Source: Micavibrio sp. UBA5572
GTDB lineage: Bacteria; Pseudomonadota; Alphaproteobacteria; Micavibrionales; Micavibrionaceae
Length of the DNA stretch: 64,000 bases
Assembly: GCA_002425415.1 (NCBI GenBank)
Contig: DIMG01000019.1
Span: 1-64,000, forward strand
Direction of reading: 5' to 3'
The position numbers were made by a program, and so were the translations under genes. A model generated the notes under the pieces. The model was not told where the DNA came from. It did no database searches and worked only from the letters and a program-made list of their open reading frames with translations. How positions within the stretch are numbered: position 1 is the stretch's first letter; each line of letters opens with the position of its first letter. Of this stretch, positions 27,282-35,497 are shown in pieces.

Positions 27282-27776
27282 CTAGATCGCCTCGTTAATT
27301 GCTGTTGCGATTGGGCGTTGGTGTGTGATGTCACGAGCCTTGCCTGTTCGCCCATATCCTTTCTTGCTTTGATTGACGACATTCCTTGCTGCATCGAGTA
27401 ATCTATCTTGAATGCGTTTCATGCTTTTTGCACGAGACTCACAGGCACGTTTCGACTGCAATGCCAAATCTTGTAACAAATCATGAGTAGAAATAAGATG
27501 AGCTTTTAACGGTGATGTGCTCGCCCTGATTTCATCTTTGCGCTGGGCGATTTCGCCAATGCCCAATTCACAATCGCGAATGAGTTTAAGCTTGTCCGGT
27601 TGTAAGGATTGAAACCTTGCCATATCACCAGCAGAAAGAACATCGAGTTCTTGCGTATAAATTACAACAAGACGCTCCATCTTTTCGAGAACATTCGCAA
27701 TCAAACGATCGGGATCAGCCGCAGAAACAGGGGCAGAATGTATTTCTTTGTTCATCAATGGTTGTGCACTGCTCAT
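27282..27776 (-). CDS. FlgN-like flagellar export chaperone
   Basis: A 164-residue helical protein of FlgN shape: a long N-terminal coiled coil (DRLIANVLEKMERLVVIYTQ, DMARFQSLQPDKLKLIRDCE) and a short basic C-terminal tail (KKGYGRTGKARD) like that in FlgN, which chaperones the hook-filament junction proteins FlgK and FlgL. It overlaps flgJ by 4 bases. Sequence identity to FlgN is low, so the call leans on architecture and context. Confidence 0.7.
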   Translation of the reverse strand: MSSAQPLMNKEIHSAPVSAADPDRLIANVLEKMERLVVIYTQELDVLSAGDMARFQSLQPDKLKLIRDCELGIGEIAQRKDEIRASTSPLKAHLISTHDLLQDLALQSKRACESRAKSMKRIQDRLLDAARNVVNQSKKGYGRTGKARDITHQRPIATAINEAI

Positions 27777-28132
27777 GAGTCGTCTCCTGTTGTGATGTGT
27801 TGCGAATGTTCTTGCTGTTTTAACAGCTCGGCTTGAATATCATCTGCGATGCCAATTCCACCTTGGTTGGAAATAATTTTCCCGTATTCCTGAACCAGCA
27901 TACCGCGAAAAACTTCTTCGCCTTTGCCTCCGCCAAAAGTTTCGTCGACTTCAATCATCTCGAACATTGGCTTAATCATTTCAGACACAAAAACAGCCTC
28001 GAAATCTTTTGCGGCCTGCATTGATTTATCAAGTTTGAGAGCATTCGCAGATTTTTTAATCGCATCAATGGAGGCTTGACCTTTTGCGGCCTGAAGGAGA
28101 TCTTGTGTTGCTGTTACGCCTAAATTCGACAT
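27773..28132 (-). CDS. flgJ: Rod-binding protein FlgJ (N-terminal domain only)
   Basis: A 119-residue protein with the rod-binding domain AKDFEAVFVSEMIKPMFEMI and GGGKGEEVFRGMLVQEYGKIIS. The C-terminal muramidase domain found in enteric FlgJ is absent, as is normal in Alphaproteobacteria. Peptidoglycan cutting for the rod must therefore come from a separate enzyme; the transglycosylase-like gene at 14314 is a candidate. It lies 12 bases after flgI. Confidence 0.92.
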   Translation of the reverse strand: MSNLGVTATQDLLQAAKGQASIDAIKKSANALKLDKSMQAAKDFEAVFVSEMIKPMFEMIEVDETFGGGKGEEVFRGMLVQEYGKIISNQGGIGIADDIQAELLKQQEHSQHITTGDDS

Positions 28133-28144
28133 GACTGTTTGCTC

Positions 28145-29296
28145 CTACATTGTTTCTATTTCAGCCTGCAAAGCTCCAGCGGCTTTGATAGCTTGAAGAA
28201 TGGTAATAATATCCCGTGGCCCCACACCCAGTTTATTCAATCCGGTGACCAGATCTTGCAAAGTGACACCGCTTTCAAGGATGGCAAGCTTGGCATCCGC
28301 ACTCTGGTTCACTTCAATATCCGAACGTGGAACAACGACGGTCTCACCATTTTCAGAGAATGGGTTTGGTTGAGAAACTTGTGGAGTCTCACTGACTTTA
28401 ATCGTAAGGCTGCCTTGTGCTATGGCAACAGTACTTACGCGAACTTCCGATCCCATAACAATCGTGCCGGAATTTTCGTCAATCACAACACGGGCAACTT
28501 GGTCTGGCTGAATAGGCAATTGTTCAATATCGGTAATCAAATCAACCATCGTTCCAGGATAGTTGGAAGACTTGCGAAGGGTCACAGTGGCATCGTTGCT
28601 GGCATAGGCAAGTTCTGCCGATGTGTAACCGTTAATCGCCTGTGCGATCCGGCGCGCGGTCGTAAAATCAGGGTTTTTAAGGGCAAGTTTCAATTCGGGC
28701 AATTCATTCAAGTCAAATTTGATTTCACGTTCGACAATTGCACCATCGGCAATGCGTCCACGGGTCGGAGTATTTTGCGTCACGGTTTGAGCTTCGCCAG
28801 AGGCCGAAAAGCCGGAAATGGCAACGGGCCCTTGAGATACGGCATAAACTTCGCCGTCAGCCCCCATCAAGGGTGTAACCAGCAATGTCCCGCCTTGTAA
28901 ATTTTTGGCATCACCCAACGTTGAAACCGTCACATCAATGCGTGACCCTTGGGTCTGGAAGGGGGGCATGGTGGATGTGACCATAACGGCCGCAACGTTA
29001 CCGGTGTTCAGGTTTTCACCTTTGACGTTAACGCCCAGACGTTCCAGCATGGCAATCAGGGATTGTTGGGTGAAAGGGGAGTTGTTAAGCTTGTCCCCCG
29101 TACCGTTCAAACCGACAACCAGACCATACCCGATCAATACGTTGTCCCGAACACCCTCGATATTAACAATATCCTTGATTCGGGCTGTTGCCGCTTGCGC
29201 CTGTGTGGAAACACTCACAAAAAAGACCGCTGCGAGCCAAAGGAAGGATAAGAGTACCGAAAGTCTTTGAACCATTTTCATTTTGCCTGTTGTCAT
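28145..29296 (-). CDS. flgI: Flagellar P-ring protein FlgI
   Basis: A periplasmic P-ring subunit with a signal peptide of about 35 residues ending VSTQAQA. The core is RIKDIVNIEGVRDNVLIGYG, LVVGLNGTGDKLNNSPFTQQ, and the end is DLVTGLNKLGVGPRDIITIL. Several starts are possible. I use ATG 29296, which has a GGGTGG-type site; a GTG at 29305 and an ATG downstream are alternatives. It is first in the operon behind a sigma-54 promoter. Confidence 0.95.
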   Translation of the reverse strand: MTTGKMKMVQRLSVLLSFLWLAAVFFVSVSTQAQAATARIKDIVNIEGVRDNVLIGYGLVVGLNGTGDKLNNSPFTQQSLIAMLERLGVNVKGENLNTGNVAAVMVTSTMPPFQTQGSRIDVTVSTLGDAKNLQGGTLLVTPLMGADGEVYAVSQGPVAISGFSASGEAQTVTQNTPTRGRIADGAIVEREIKFDLNELPELKLALKNPDFTTARRIAQAINGYTSAELAYASNDATVTLRKSSNYPGTMVDLITDIEQLPIQPDQVARVVIDENSGTIVMGSEVRVSTVAIAQGSLTIKVSETPQVSQPNPFSENGETVVVPRSDIEVNQSADAKLAILESGVTLQDLVTGLNKLGVGPRDIITILQAIKAAGALQAEIETM

Positions 29297-29351
29297 CGTA
29301 ACCACCCGTCATCTGTTCATTTTGAACTTATAATCATCTGTAAGAGTGCTA

Positions 29352-29367
29352 TGCGAGAACCGTGCCA
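29352..29367 (-). promoter_or_regulatory. Sigma-54 promoter upstream of flgI
   Basis: The minus strand reads TGGCACGGTTCTCGCA. The -24 GG and -12 GC elements have the correct 10-base spacing, and TGGCAC is an exact -24 box. It lies about 55 bases before flgI and probably drives flgI-flgJ-flgN-fliK-flagellin-like-flbT under FlbD. Confidence 0.82.
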
Positions 29368-29448
29368 ACTTTAAATAAAAAGGAAATCAAGTAGTTAGCA
29401 GAGGTAAAAACCAGGCAAAACTTGCCCAATGAATAAAAGGAATTTTTT

Positions 29449-29457
29449 TGGTATAAT
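29449..29457 (+). promoter_or_regulatory. Extended -10 promoter of fliX
   Basis: TGGTATAAT is a perfect extended -10 (TG, one base, TATAAT), 27 bases before the fliX start. A good -35 is not seen. Confidence 0.5.
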
Positions 29458-29484
29458 GAATACAGATGTTTAGGGAGGGAGACT

Positions 29485-29934
29485 ATGAAAATTCAAGGGC
29501 CGGATCGGAGCAGTAAAACCTCCTCGACCAAGAAATCAGGAAAGTCGGGATCAACCGGATCAATGGGCTTTAGTAGTCTTTTGGGTGCGGATGAAGCCGA
29601 AGCGCCGGCACACACCGCCGCAGCGGGAGCAATCGCGGGGATAGACGCATTATTGATGGCGCAAGAATCGGATGACCCCGCAGAACGTGCTGCTCGTAAG
29701 CGTATGCAAAAAAGAGCCGGAGACCTGCTATCTGAACTGGATAGAATTAAAATCGGCATGCTGTCTGGAACACTGTCCGTAGGTAATCTGATTGATATTG
29801 CCGATGTTGTGGCCTCTCACCGTGAACGGCTGAAAGATCCCCAGCTTTGCAGTTTATTAGACGAAATTGATCTGCGTGCCCAGATTGAAATTGCCAAGAT
29901 GCGCATGGCTTTGGATGCGACAGGTGTTTTTTAG
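29485..29934 (+). CDS. fliX: Flagellar assembly regulator FliX
   Basis: A 149-residue alphaproteobacterial protein that links early flagellar assembly to FlbD activity. The Ser/Lys/Gly-rich N-terminus (MKIQGPDRSSKTSSTKKSGK) is followed by the conserved C-terminal helical domain (KRMQKRAGDLLSELDRIKIG, LSLLDEIDLRAQIEIAKM-like end). It is divergent from the flgI operon. It has its own sigma-70-type promoter, as expected for a gene acting upstream of sigma-54 genes. Confidence 0.9.
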   Translation: MKIQGPDRSSKTSSTKKSGKSGSTGSMGFSSLLGADEAEAPAHTAAAGAIAGIDALLMAQESDDPAERAARKRMQKRAGDLLSELDRIKIGMLSGTLSVGNLIDIADVVASHRERLKDPQLCSLLDEIDLRAQIEIAKMRMALDATGVF

Positions 29935-30055
29935 GTAAAATCAAAAATGTGGATGGCAGTCTCCACGTGACGTTCTTCTCTTGAATTTTTCATTTGAATT
30001 GCCTAGGGTCTAGGTCAATTTTCAACTTGTTATTGTCTGTATAAAGGTAGTGAGT

Positions 30056-30487
30056 ATGTCTAAAGCAGGTATTGTCCTTATTCCCCAAAACTATAAGCCT
30101 TCGGATGACGAAGAATTTATGAATCCAATCATGCAGGAATATTTCCGTCAGAAGTTGATTTCGTGGAGAGAAGAACTGTTACGCGAGTCAGAAGACACAA
30201 TTCAAAACACCTTGCAAAGTACAGAGCTTCAAAAGCCTGATATTGCCGACCGCGCATCCGCAGAAACAGACCATGCTTTGGAATTACGTACCCGCGACCG
30301 CGAACGCAAATTGATTTCAAAAATCAATGAAGCTTTGTTACGGATTGACGATGACTCTTACGGGTATTGTGAAGAAACCGGCGAACCCATCACGGTTGGA
30401 AGGCTGGATGCTCGCCCAATTGCGACACTGTCTTTGGAAGCTCAAGAGCGCCATGAAAGAATGGAACGCACCCACCGCGACGAATAA
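30056..30487 (+). CDS. dksA: RNA polymerase-binding transcription factor DksA
   Basis: A 143-residue partner of ppGpp. It has the coiled-coil (QKLISWREELLRESEDTIQN), the DRASAETDHALELRTRDRER tip region and the finger YGYCEETGEPITVGRLDARP. Only one Cys remains of the four in classic DksA, which is common in Alphaproteobacteria. The ATG at 30056 follows AAAGGT; a GTG two codons earlier is possible. It is 121 bases after fliX. Confidence 0.93.
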   Translation: MSKAGIVLIPQNYKPSDDEEFMNPIMQEYFRQKLISWREELLRESEDTIQNTLQSTELQKPDIADRASAETDHALELRTRDRERKLISKINEALLRIDDDSYGYCEETGEPITVGRLDARPIATLSLEAQERHERMERTHRDE

Positions 30488-30513
30488 GTTCCAGACCTAC
30501 AAAACGTAAGTTT

Positions 30514-31269
30514 TTACCGTGCTATCTGGAGATCTGGTCTGATTCTCAAGGCGACAGGGCGCGACGGCCTACGATCTGCAGCCTTATCCAAGAAAAGGTC
30601 GTAGGTAAATGATCCGCAGAAGTCCGCAGCCATGACGAGGTTTGGTTGTTCGGGATGCTCGCTAGCCGTAAAGTAAGTGCCGAGGTGGGAAGACAACGTG
30701 CTGATTTCCTGTCCACCTTGTTCCCGAAGTGCGGCGTTAATTTGGGTAACGTTTGAACGAAGGTTATGGGCAACCGTAACGGCACGTACTGCAACAGAAC
30801 GCCCATCAAGACTTCTTGTTTCTGTGGCACCTTCAGTCCCGCAGCCATCAACAATTTGCTTGACTCCAATGGCGAGCCCCGTTGTTACAGCCTGACTGGC
30901 TCCCATGGCTACTTGCCATGCTACACGAACTTCAAAGGCCCATGCCTCTTCGTAGGTCATATTTTGTGCATCATGAAGACGGTCTGAAATCTGCATACCG
31001 ATAAGAAGAGCGCCATCAGCATGAATGCCGTGTTCTTTGCCAATTCTTCTGATGTCGGCAGCATCTTCGTTAAATGTGCCAAGGCCGCGCCCAAAGAGCG
31101 TAGCTGTATCTTGTGGTGCAACAAGCAAGTCAGCAACTGCCGTATTAGGGAGATCTTTCAAGTATCTACTGAGCTGATTTATTGAAACCAAACCGGCATT
31201 AATAACGGCAAGGGCATTGAACTCGCGATTTAGCTCGGAGCCAGGAGCTCTTTGTGTTGTGGCATTCAT
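30514..31269 (-). CDS. Unrecognised 251-residue protein with its own strong promoter
   Basis: No family is recognised. It is a soluble protein without signal peptide or membrane segment, mixed alpha/beta. Features include a run of helices (EEAWAFEVRVAWQVAMGASQ), AVRAVTVAHNLRSNVTQINA and a basic C-terminus (RRPSRPVALRIRPDLQIAR). It is convergent with dksA and downstream of the flgH terminator. It has a good sigma-70 promoter and a leader inverted repeat, so it appears to be an independently regulated gene inserted in the flagellar region. Codon use looks like its neighbours. Confidence 0.7.
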   Translation of the reverse strand: MNATTQRAPGSELNREFNALAVINAGLVSINQLSRYLKDLPNTAVADLLVAPQDTATLFGRGLGTFNEDAADIRRIGKEHGIHADGALLIGMQISDRLHDAQNMTYEEAWAFEVRVAWQVAMGASQAVTTGLAIGVKQIVDGCGTEGATETRSLDGRSVAVRAVTVAHNLRSNVTQINAALREQGGQEISTLSSHLGTYFTASEHPEQPNLVMAADFCGSFTYDLFLDKAADRRPSRPVALRIRPDLQIAR

Positions 31270-31291
31270 ATACTATTTTCCTTTTTAAATG

Positions 31292-31336
31292 CAGCTATTC
31301 ATTGTGATAAAGTCCGCCATCTTCCACGAATAGCTG
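31292..31336 (-). promoter_or_regulatory. Inverted repeat in the leader of the unknown gene
   Basis: Perfect 9-base arms CAGCTATTC (31292-31300) and GAATAGCTG (31328-31336) lie between the -10 box and the start codon. They could be an operator pair or an RNA stem with a 27-base loop. Confidence 0.55.
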
Positions 31337-31338
31337 GT

Positions 31339-31368
31339 TTTATATTCCATAATACTTAGGCTTGTCAA
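31339..31368 (-). promoter_or_regulatory. Sigma-70 promoter of the unknown gene at 30514-31269
   Basis: On the minus strand a perfect TTGACA (31368-31363), 18 bases and TATAAA (31344-31339). It lies directly behind the flgH terminator. Confidence 0.75.
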
Positions 31369-31404
31369 GAAAAAAGAGCCGGCCGCTTTGGGAAGCAGAC
31401 CGGC
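31366..31404 (-). terminator. Terminator of the flgF-flgG-flgA-flgH operon
   Basis: On the minus strand arms GCCGGTCTGCTT and AAGCGGCCGGC pair with a one-base bulge and a CCCA loop. They are followed by TCTTTTTTCTT. Confidence 0.78.
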
Positions 31405-31455
31405 GGGGAGTTTGGGTGGGTAAGGGTAAACTAGTAATAAGGGTAAGCTGTAATA

Positions 31456-32217
31456 TCAGAACGGGAAAATAATATCGTAAAGCTGAGTCCCGTATCTTGG
31501 TTGTTGAACATCGGTAATTTGTCCGTTCCCTCCGTAAGAAATCCGTGCTTCGGCAATCTGTTCATACGAAACAGTATTGCTTGTGCTGATGTCTTGCGGA
31601 CGAACGATCCCGGCAAGTTGTAATTTGCGGTTCTCGTAATTCACGCGGACTTCCTGCGCCCCTTGAATGACCATATTGCCATTGGGTAGAACTTGGGTCA
31701 CGGTCACCGCCAATTTCATCTCGATCTTTTCTTTGCGGTCAGTTGTTCCATCTCCCTTATACGAAGAGTCAGCAGAACCACTGGTTAAAGAGCTGGTATC
31801 CAACGTTTCGGGGAAGACTTGGGTGAGCTGCGTTTCCATGCCCAACAGATTGGGCAATCCAGCTTTCTCCGATGTCGATCTGGAACGATCAGTTGAATTT
31901 TGCATTTTTCCTTTATCATCAATATCAATCAGAACAGTCATGATATCGCCAACGGTTTTGGCGCGCTGGTCTTTAAAGAAACCTTGCTGGGCTCCCGTCC
32001 ATAAAGAATTCCCTTTTTGAACAGTTACGTTTGATTCCGGCATCGGCATGCTAATGGGCTTATAACCGTTGGTTTGCACCGGATTTTGAATGGAGGATTG
32101 CGGAGGAACTTCCCCGATATTCTTGACGCGATCAACCGCACTACAAGCTGTCAAAGCTGTTCCGGTCAAGGCAATCAATGCAAGATTTGCAAAGACCTTT
32201 CTTCCTGTATTTATCAT
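31456..32217 (-). CDS. flgH: Flagellar L-ring lipoprotein FlgH
   Basis: A 253-residue outer-membrane ring subunit with lipobox LTAC (Cys25). Core motifs are NSLWTGAQQGFFKDQRAKTV, GDIMTVLIDIDDKGKMQNST, VRVNYENRKLQLAGIVRPQD and the end YGGNGQITDVQQPRYGTQ. It follows flgA by about 50 bases and is last in its operon. Confidence 0.95.
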   Translation of the reverse strand: MINTGRKVFANLALIALTGTALTACSAVDRVKNIGEVPPQSSIQNPVQTNGYKPISMPMPESNVTVQKGNSLWTGAQQGFFKDQRAKTVGDIMTVLIDIDDKGKMQNSTDRSRSTSEKAGLPNLLGMETQLTQVFPETLDTSSLTSGSADSSYKGDGTTDRKEKIEMKLAVTVTQVLPNGNMVIQGAQEVRVNYENRKLQLAGIVRPQDISTSNTVSYEQIAEARISYGGNGQITDVQQPRYGTQLYDIIFPF

Positions 32218-32267
32218 GATAACCCACCTTTCTTGTAAAAGCTTTTTGCTTTCGTTTTTATTAAATC

Positions 32268-33260
32268 CTATTGCACGCGGACAATCTTATCGCCAACAAT
32301 TTCTGCCCGAAGAGATTGATTGCTTCCCAAATTAACAACACGGATCAAATCACCTTCAGCTCCGGGTTGCATAGCTTTTCCTTTGGCCGTCAGTTGAATA
32401 GCACCCGAAGAAAACTGGATCAGAATTTCATCACCACGTTGAACCAATTGCGGAGAAATCAAATCCCGTTGACGAATAGGCTCACCAGCTTGAACCTGAC
32501 GCAATGGAGTTTTTCCAATCATACGGTCAGGATCGGAAATTGTGTCATAGACAACAGATTTTGCTGTTACAGGAATCCATTCGATGTCGGCTGCTCCGAT
32601 AATATCTCCGGCTTTGAGGGCGGATCGAAGCACTGGTACATTCTGTACCTTTTCGATCACGCCACTCAAAGACAGGGTTTTAACAGGGTTGTCGGCAGAC
32701 GGAGCTGCAACAACCGCAGTAAACACGTCACGACCAGGGGTATAGGTCATGTTTGCAATTTCAACAGTAGCAGGGAGGTCTCCTGCCAAAGTCAGGGACG
32801 GAATAACATTCCCGACAGTCAATTCAAATTCGCCAGTGACACCCTTGGTAATCAAAGCGGCTTTCAAAGCATCTGTAATTTGGTCGGATGAAATATTTTG
32901 AGACGTCCGCGTAACAACAACTTGCTCCATCGCTGATTCCGGCTGCCAGTCCAGATCATAGAGATTGGCAACGCGTTTCAAAGTATTGGCATTGATAATC
33001 ATTGTTTTTCCGGGCAGGGGAGACGCTCCCAGAACCGCATCATGCCCTTTCGGAAGATCATCAAAAAGATCAGATAAACGAACCACGCGGTCATTGACCT
33101 GAGCTTCAGGAACAAGTGTTGCGGCTTTGGCAGAAGGAACATGCAAAAAGAGATAAAGGATAGCATATCCAACACCAATGAGTAATGCCAGACTCTTGAA
33201 AGCCAATCTGCACATATACAAAACACTTTGTTGGGTTTGTTCGATTTGAAATTTTGTCAT
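32268..33260 (-). CDS. flgA: Flagellar basal body P-ring formation protein FlgA
   Basis: A 330-residue periplasmic chaperone for P-ring assembly. There is an N-terminal membrane/signal segment (about residues 15-46). The C-terminal SAF-like domain carries VPVLRSALKAGDIIGAADIE, MIGKTPLRQVQAGEPIRQRD and GKAMQPGAEGDLIRVVNLGS. The N-terminal part is longer than in E. coli, as usual in Alphaproteobacteria. Confidence 0.92.
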   Translation of the reverse strand: MTKFQIEQTQQSVLYMCRLAFKSLALLIGVGYAILYLFLHVPSAKAATLVPEAQVNDRVVRLSDLFDDLPKGHDAVLGASPLPGKTMIINANTLKRVANLYDLDWQPESAMEQVVVTRTSQNISSDQITDALKAALITKGVTGEFELTVGNVIPSLTLAGDLPATVEIANMTYTPGRDVFTAVVAAPSADNPVKTLSLSGVIEKVQNVPVLRSALKAGDIIGAADIEWIPVTAKSVVYDTISDPDRMIGKTPLRQVQAGEPIRQRDLISPQLVQRGDEILIQFSSGAIQLTAKGKAMQPGAEGDLIRVVNLGSNQSLRAEIVGDKIVRVQ

Positions 33261-33290
33261 TTTATGCTCCCTATTCCCTTTAATGCCTGA

Positions 33291-33473
33291 TTAACTGGCA
33301 ATACCTTGCAAGAGGTCTGCCGCTTGTTCGAGACGATCAAAACTTTCAAAGAAAGTCCCTGTTCCACCCTCGATAAAAGCAACAATAATGCCACTCATGC
33401 CTGCAAGAGTTAAAAGGCCACGAACAGTTTGAAAGACGATTTGTGTTCCAGTGTTTTCGAAATCTATATTCAT
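33291..33473 (-). CDS. Small membrane-type protein between flgG and flgA
   Basis: A 60-residue ORF with one hydrophobic stretch (FQTVRGLLTLAGMSGIIVAF) and an acidic C-terminus (SFDRLEQAADLLQGIAS). AGAGGTTCGCT just before the ATG is a convincing ribosome-binding site. It fits exactly in the operon gap, 30 bases before flgA. No family is recognised. It could be an accessory basal-body or membrane peptide. Confidence 0.6.
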   Translation of the reverse strand: MNIDFENTGTQIVFQTVRGLLTLAGMSGIIVAFIEGGTGTFFESFDRLEQAADLLQGIAS

Positions 33474-33583
33474 AGCGAACCTCTTGTTTGACGCAGTATT
33501 GGGTTAAATGTGCTTTTTTTTCCTACCTTTAATCCTTTGCAAGACCTGTGCCAGAATCATGCGTTATGAATAATTATTTGATC

Positions 33584-34369
33584 CTATCTGAGCTGATTAA
33601 CAGTATCCATCATCTCGTCCGAAGTACTGATAACATTGGAGTTCATCTCATAAGCGCGTTGGGCGGTAATCAGCAAGGTGATCTCCTTGACCGAGTCCAC
33701 ATTGGATTGTTCCAGCAAACCCTGGCGGATACTGCCCAGATTATCCGAATTTGGCGCGCCTACAATGGCCTGTCCCGATGCATCTGTTTCCATGAACATG
33801 GTGTCCCCGACAGCTTCCAGCCCTGACGGGTTGGCGAAGTTTGCCAGTTCAATTTGTCCCAAATTCTGCATGGCAACTTGTTGGGGCAATTTGGCGAGAA
33901 CTTCACCTTCGGTATTCACTTCAAGATAAATAGTGTCCGGCGATGCGGTAATGCCGGGGAGGAGGCGATACCCCTCTGATGTTACAATTTCTCCATCCTG
34001 ATTTAACTGGAAACCACCGGCTCTGGTATACGCCGTATCGCCATTTGGCAATTCGATTTGAAAAAACCCGCGACCATTGATCGCCAGATCAAGATCTCCA
34101 TCGGTAATTTGCAATGTTCCCTGTTGATGAATACGGTAGGTAGCCGAAGGGCGAACCCCCAGTCCAAGCGATAGCCCCGAAGGAACAACAGTTCCTGCTG
34201 TCGAGGATGTTGCCCCCGGACGGGCAAGATGTTGATACATCAAATCCTTGAATTCAAGGCGTTGCAGCTTGAATCCGGTGGTGGTCATGTTGGCGATGTT
34301 GTTTGAAATTGTATCAACATTCATCTGTTGAGCCAGCATGCCCGTTGCGCCTATATCAAGTGATCTCAT
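33584..34369 (-). CDS. flgG: Flagellar distal rod protein FlgG
   Basis: A 261-residue distal rod subunit. It has the N-terminal rod motif MRSLDIGATGMLAQQMNVDT and SNNIANMTTTGFKLQRLEF. The central strands are RGFFQIELPNGDTAYTRAGG, and the C-terminus is QSNVDSVKEITLLITAQRAY. Length is normal. Confidence 0.97.
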   Translation of the reverse strand: MRSLDIGATGMLAQQMNVDTISNNIANMTTTGFKLQRLEFKDLMYQHLARPGATSSTAGTVVPSGLSLGLGVRPSATYRIHQQGTLQITDGDLDLAINGRGFFQIELPNGDTAYTRAGGFQLNQDGEIVTSEGYRLLPGITASPDTIYLEVNTEGEVLAKLPQQVAMQNLGQIELANFANPSGLEAVGDTMFMETDASGQAIVGAPNSDNLGSIRQGLLEQSNVDSVKEITLLITAQRAYEMNSNVISTSDEMMDTVNQLR

Positions 34370-34418
34370 AATCTATTCTCCTTTTAACTTACCCTATTTT
34401 TTTTGAGCCGTTTGCCCG

Positions 34419-35153
34419 TTACGCATTAAGTTTCGAAATTTTCTGAATGGCACCCATCTGACGGTCGTGCTCGTTTTTCATCATGTTCATTGTGGATTGA
34501 TAGGTACGCAGAATTTCAATCATACGGGTCATTTCTTGAACCGGATTGATATTCGATCCCTCAATAGCCCCTTGTTTGACAGTCGTTTCTGTGGCCGCAC
34601 GACCTGGAATAGAGGACGAATACAAGCCATTGCCTGCGGGGGTCAAATCCTGAATATTGTCAAATTCGACAACAGAAATTTTACCGACAACATTACCGTC
34701 TGCAGTCACTTCACCGGAATTCGTAATCACAACTTCTTCTGAACCTACGGGAATCGATACCGGATTTCCACCAGGTCCCGACACGCGAAATCCGGCAGAT
34801 GTAACCAGTTCACTATTTCCGTTAAGAGTAAAATCCCCGCCTCTGGTATATTGCGTTTGCCCGCTGGGAGCCATAACTTCAATGAATCCAGGCCCCATCA
34901 AGGCGACATCGTAAGTCCCGCCGGTAACTTGAATTGATCCGGGAGATGTCGTGTCATATTGCCCCATATCGTAAACCATCGAGAGTGGGTCTTGATTGGT
35001 GTATCCTGAACTTTTCGCAATGTATTCCTCAAACATAGGATTTTGAGCTCTGTACCCGGGTGTGTTGGCATTGGCAACATTGTTGGCAACCAAAGTCATG
35101 GCATGATCGAGCACCAGCTGTCGTGATAAGCCTACATAAAGACTGTTTTCCAT
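34419..35153 (-). CDS. flgF: Flagellar proximal rod protein FlgF
   Basis: A 244-residue rod subunit with MENSLYVGLSRQLVLDHAM, VANNVANANTPGYRAQNPMF and a C-terminal GSNINPVQEMTRMIEILRTY. It is the first gene of the operon flgF-flgG-small ORF-flgA-flgH. A good sigma-54 promoter lies 74-89 bases upstream. Confidence 0.96.
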   Translation of the reverse strand: MENSLYVGLSRQLVLDHAMTLVANNVANANTPGYRAQNPMFEEYIAKSSGYTNQDPLSMVYDMGQYDTTSPGSIQVTGGTYDVALMGPGFIEVMAPSGQTQYTRGGDFTLNGNSELVTSAGFRVSGPGGNPVSIPVGSEEVVITNSGEVTADGNVVGKISVVEFDNIQDLTPAGNGLYSSSIPGRAATETTVKQGAIEGSNINPVQEMTRMIEILRTYQSTMNMMKNEHDRQMGAIQKISKLNA

Positions 35154-35226
35154 TGTATATCCCCTGACCCTTTACGTTTAAATGTTTCATCATTTGGACT
35201 ATGGGCTTATGCCTCTTCCAGTTCAT

Positions 35227-35242
35227 TGCGAAAGCTGTGCCA
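35227..35242 (-). promoter_or_regulatory. Sigma-54 promoter upstream of flgF
   Basis: The minus strand reads TGGCACAGCTTTCGCA: an exact TGGCAC -24 box and a GC at -12 with 10-base spacing. The preceding bases (TTTAAGTT) also resemble those at the flgI promoter. Confidence 0.85.
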
Positions 35243-35404
35243 AACTTAAAATGAATATAAAACAATTGGTTAGCGGGTGTTGTTTGTTGGAGGACAGTGT
35301 GGAACTAGGAAAAAAAGGTCTTCTGGTAAACAAGGGCCGCAAAAAGGCACATTTTGCCGATCAAAGAAAAACCTGAGCAAGCGAAGCCTTATGAAAGATG
35401 CGGT

Positions 35405-35433
35405 TTGAACATCTTTTCTCTGTTGGGTAGAAT
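35405..35433 (+). promoter_or_regulatory. Sigma-70 promoter of fliL
   Basis: TTGAAC (35405-35410), exactly 17 bases, TAGAAT (35428-35433). The boxes match 5 and 5 of 6, about 65 bases before the fliL ATG. Confidence 0.65.
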
Positions 35434-35497
35434 AGCAACAATCATGATTCCCTAACTCCAAAATCAAAAACTTCAATAACAAGACGGAAGATTTTTA

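Larger units (their letters stand above)
35154..35497. other. 344-base divergent control region between flgF and fliL
   Basis: It holds the sigma-54 promoter for flgF on the minus strand and a sigma-70 promoter for fliL on the plus strand (35405-35433). The two flagellar operons therefore seem to be fired by different sigma factors. No gene or repeat is seen. Confidence 0.75.
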
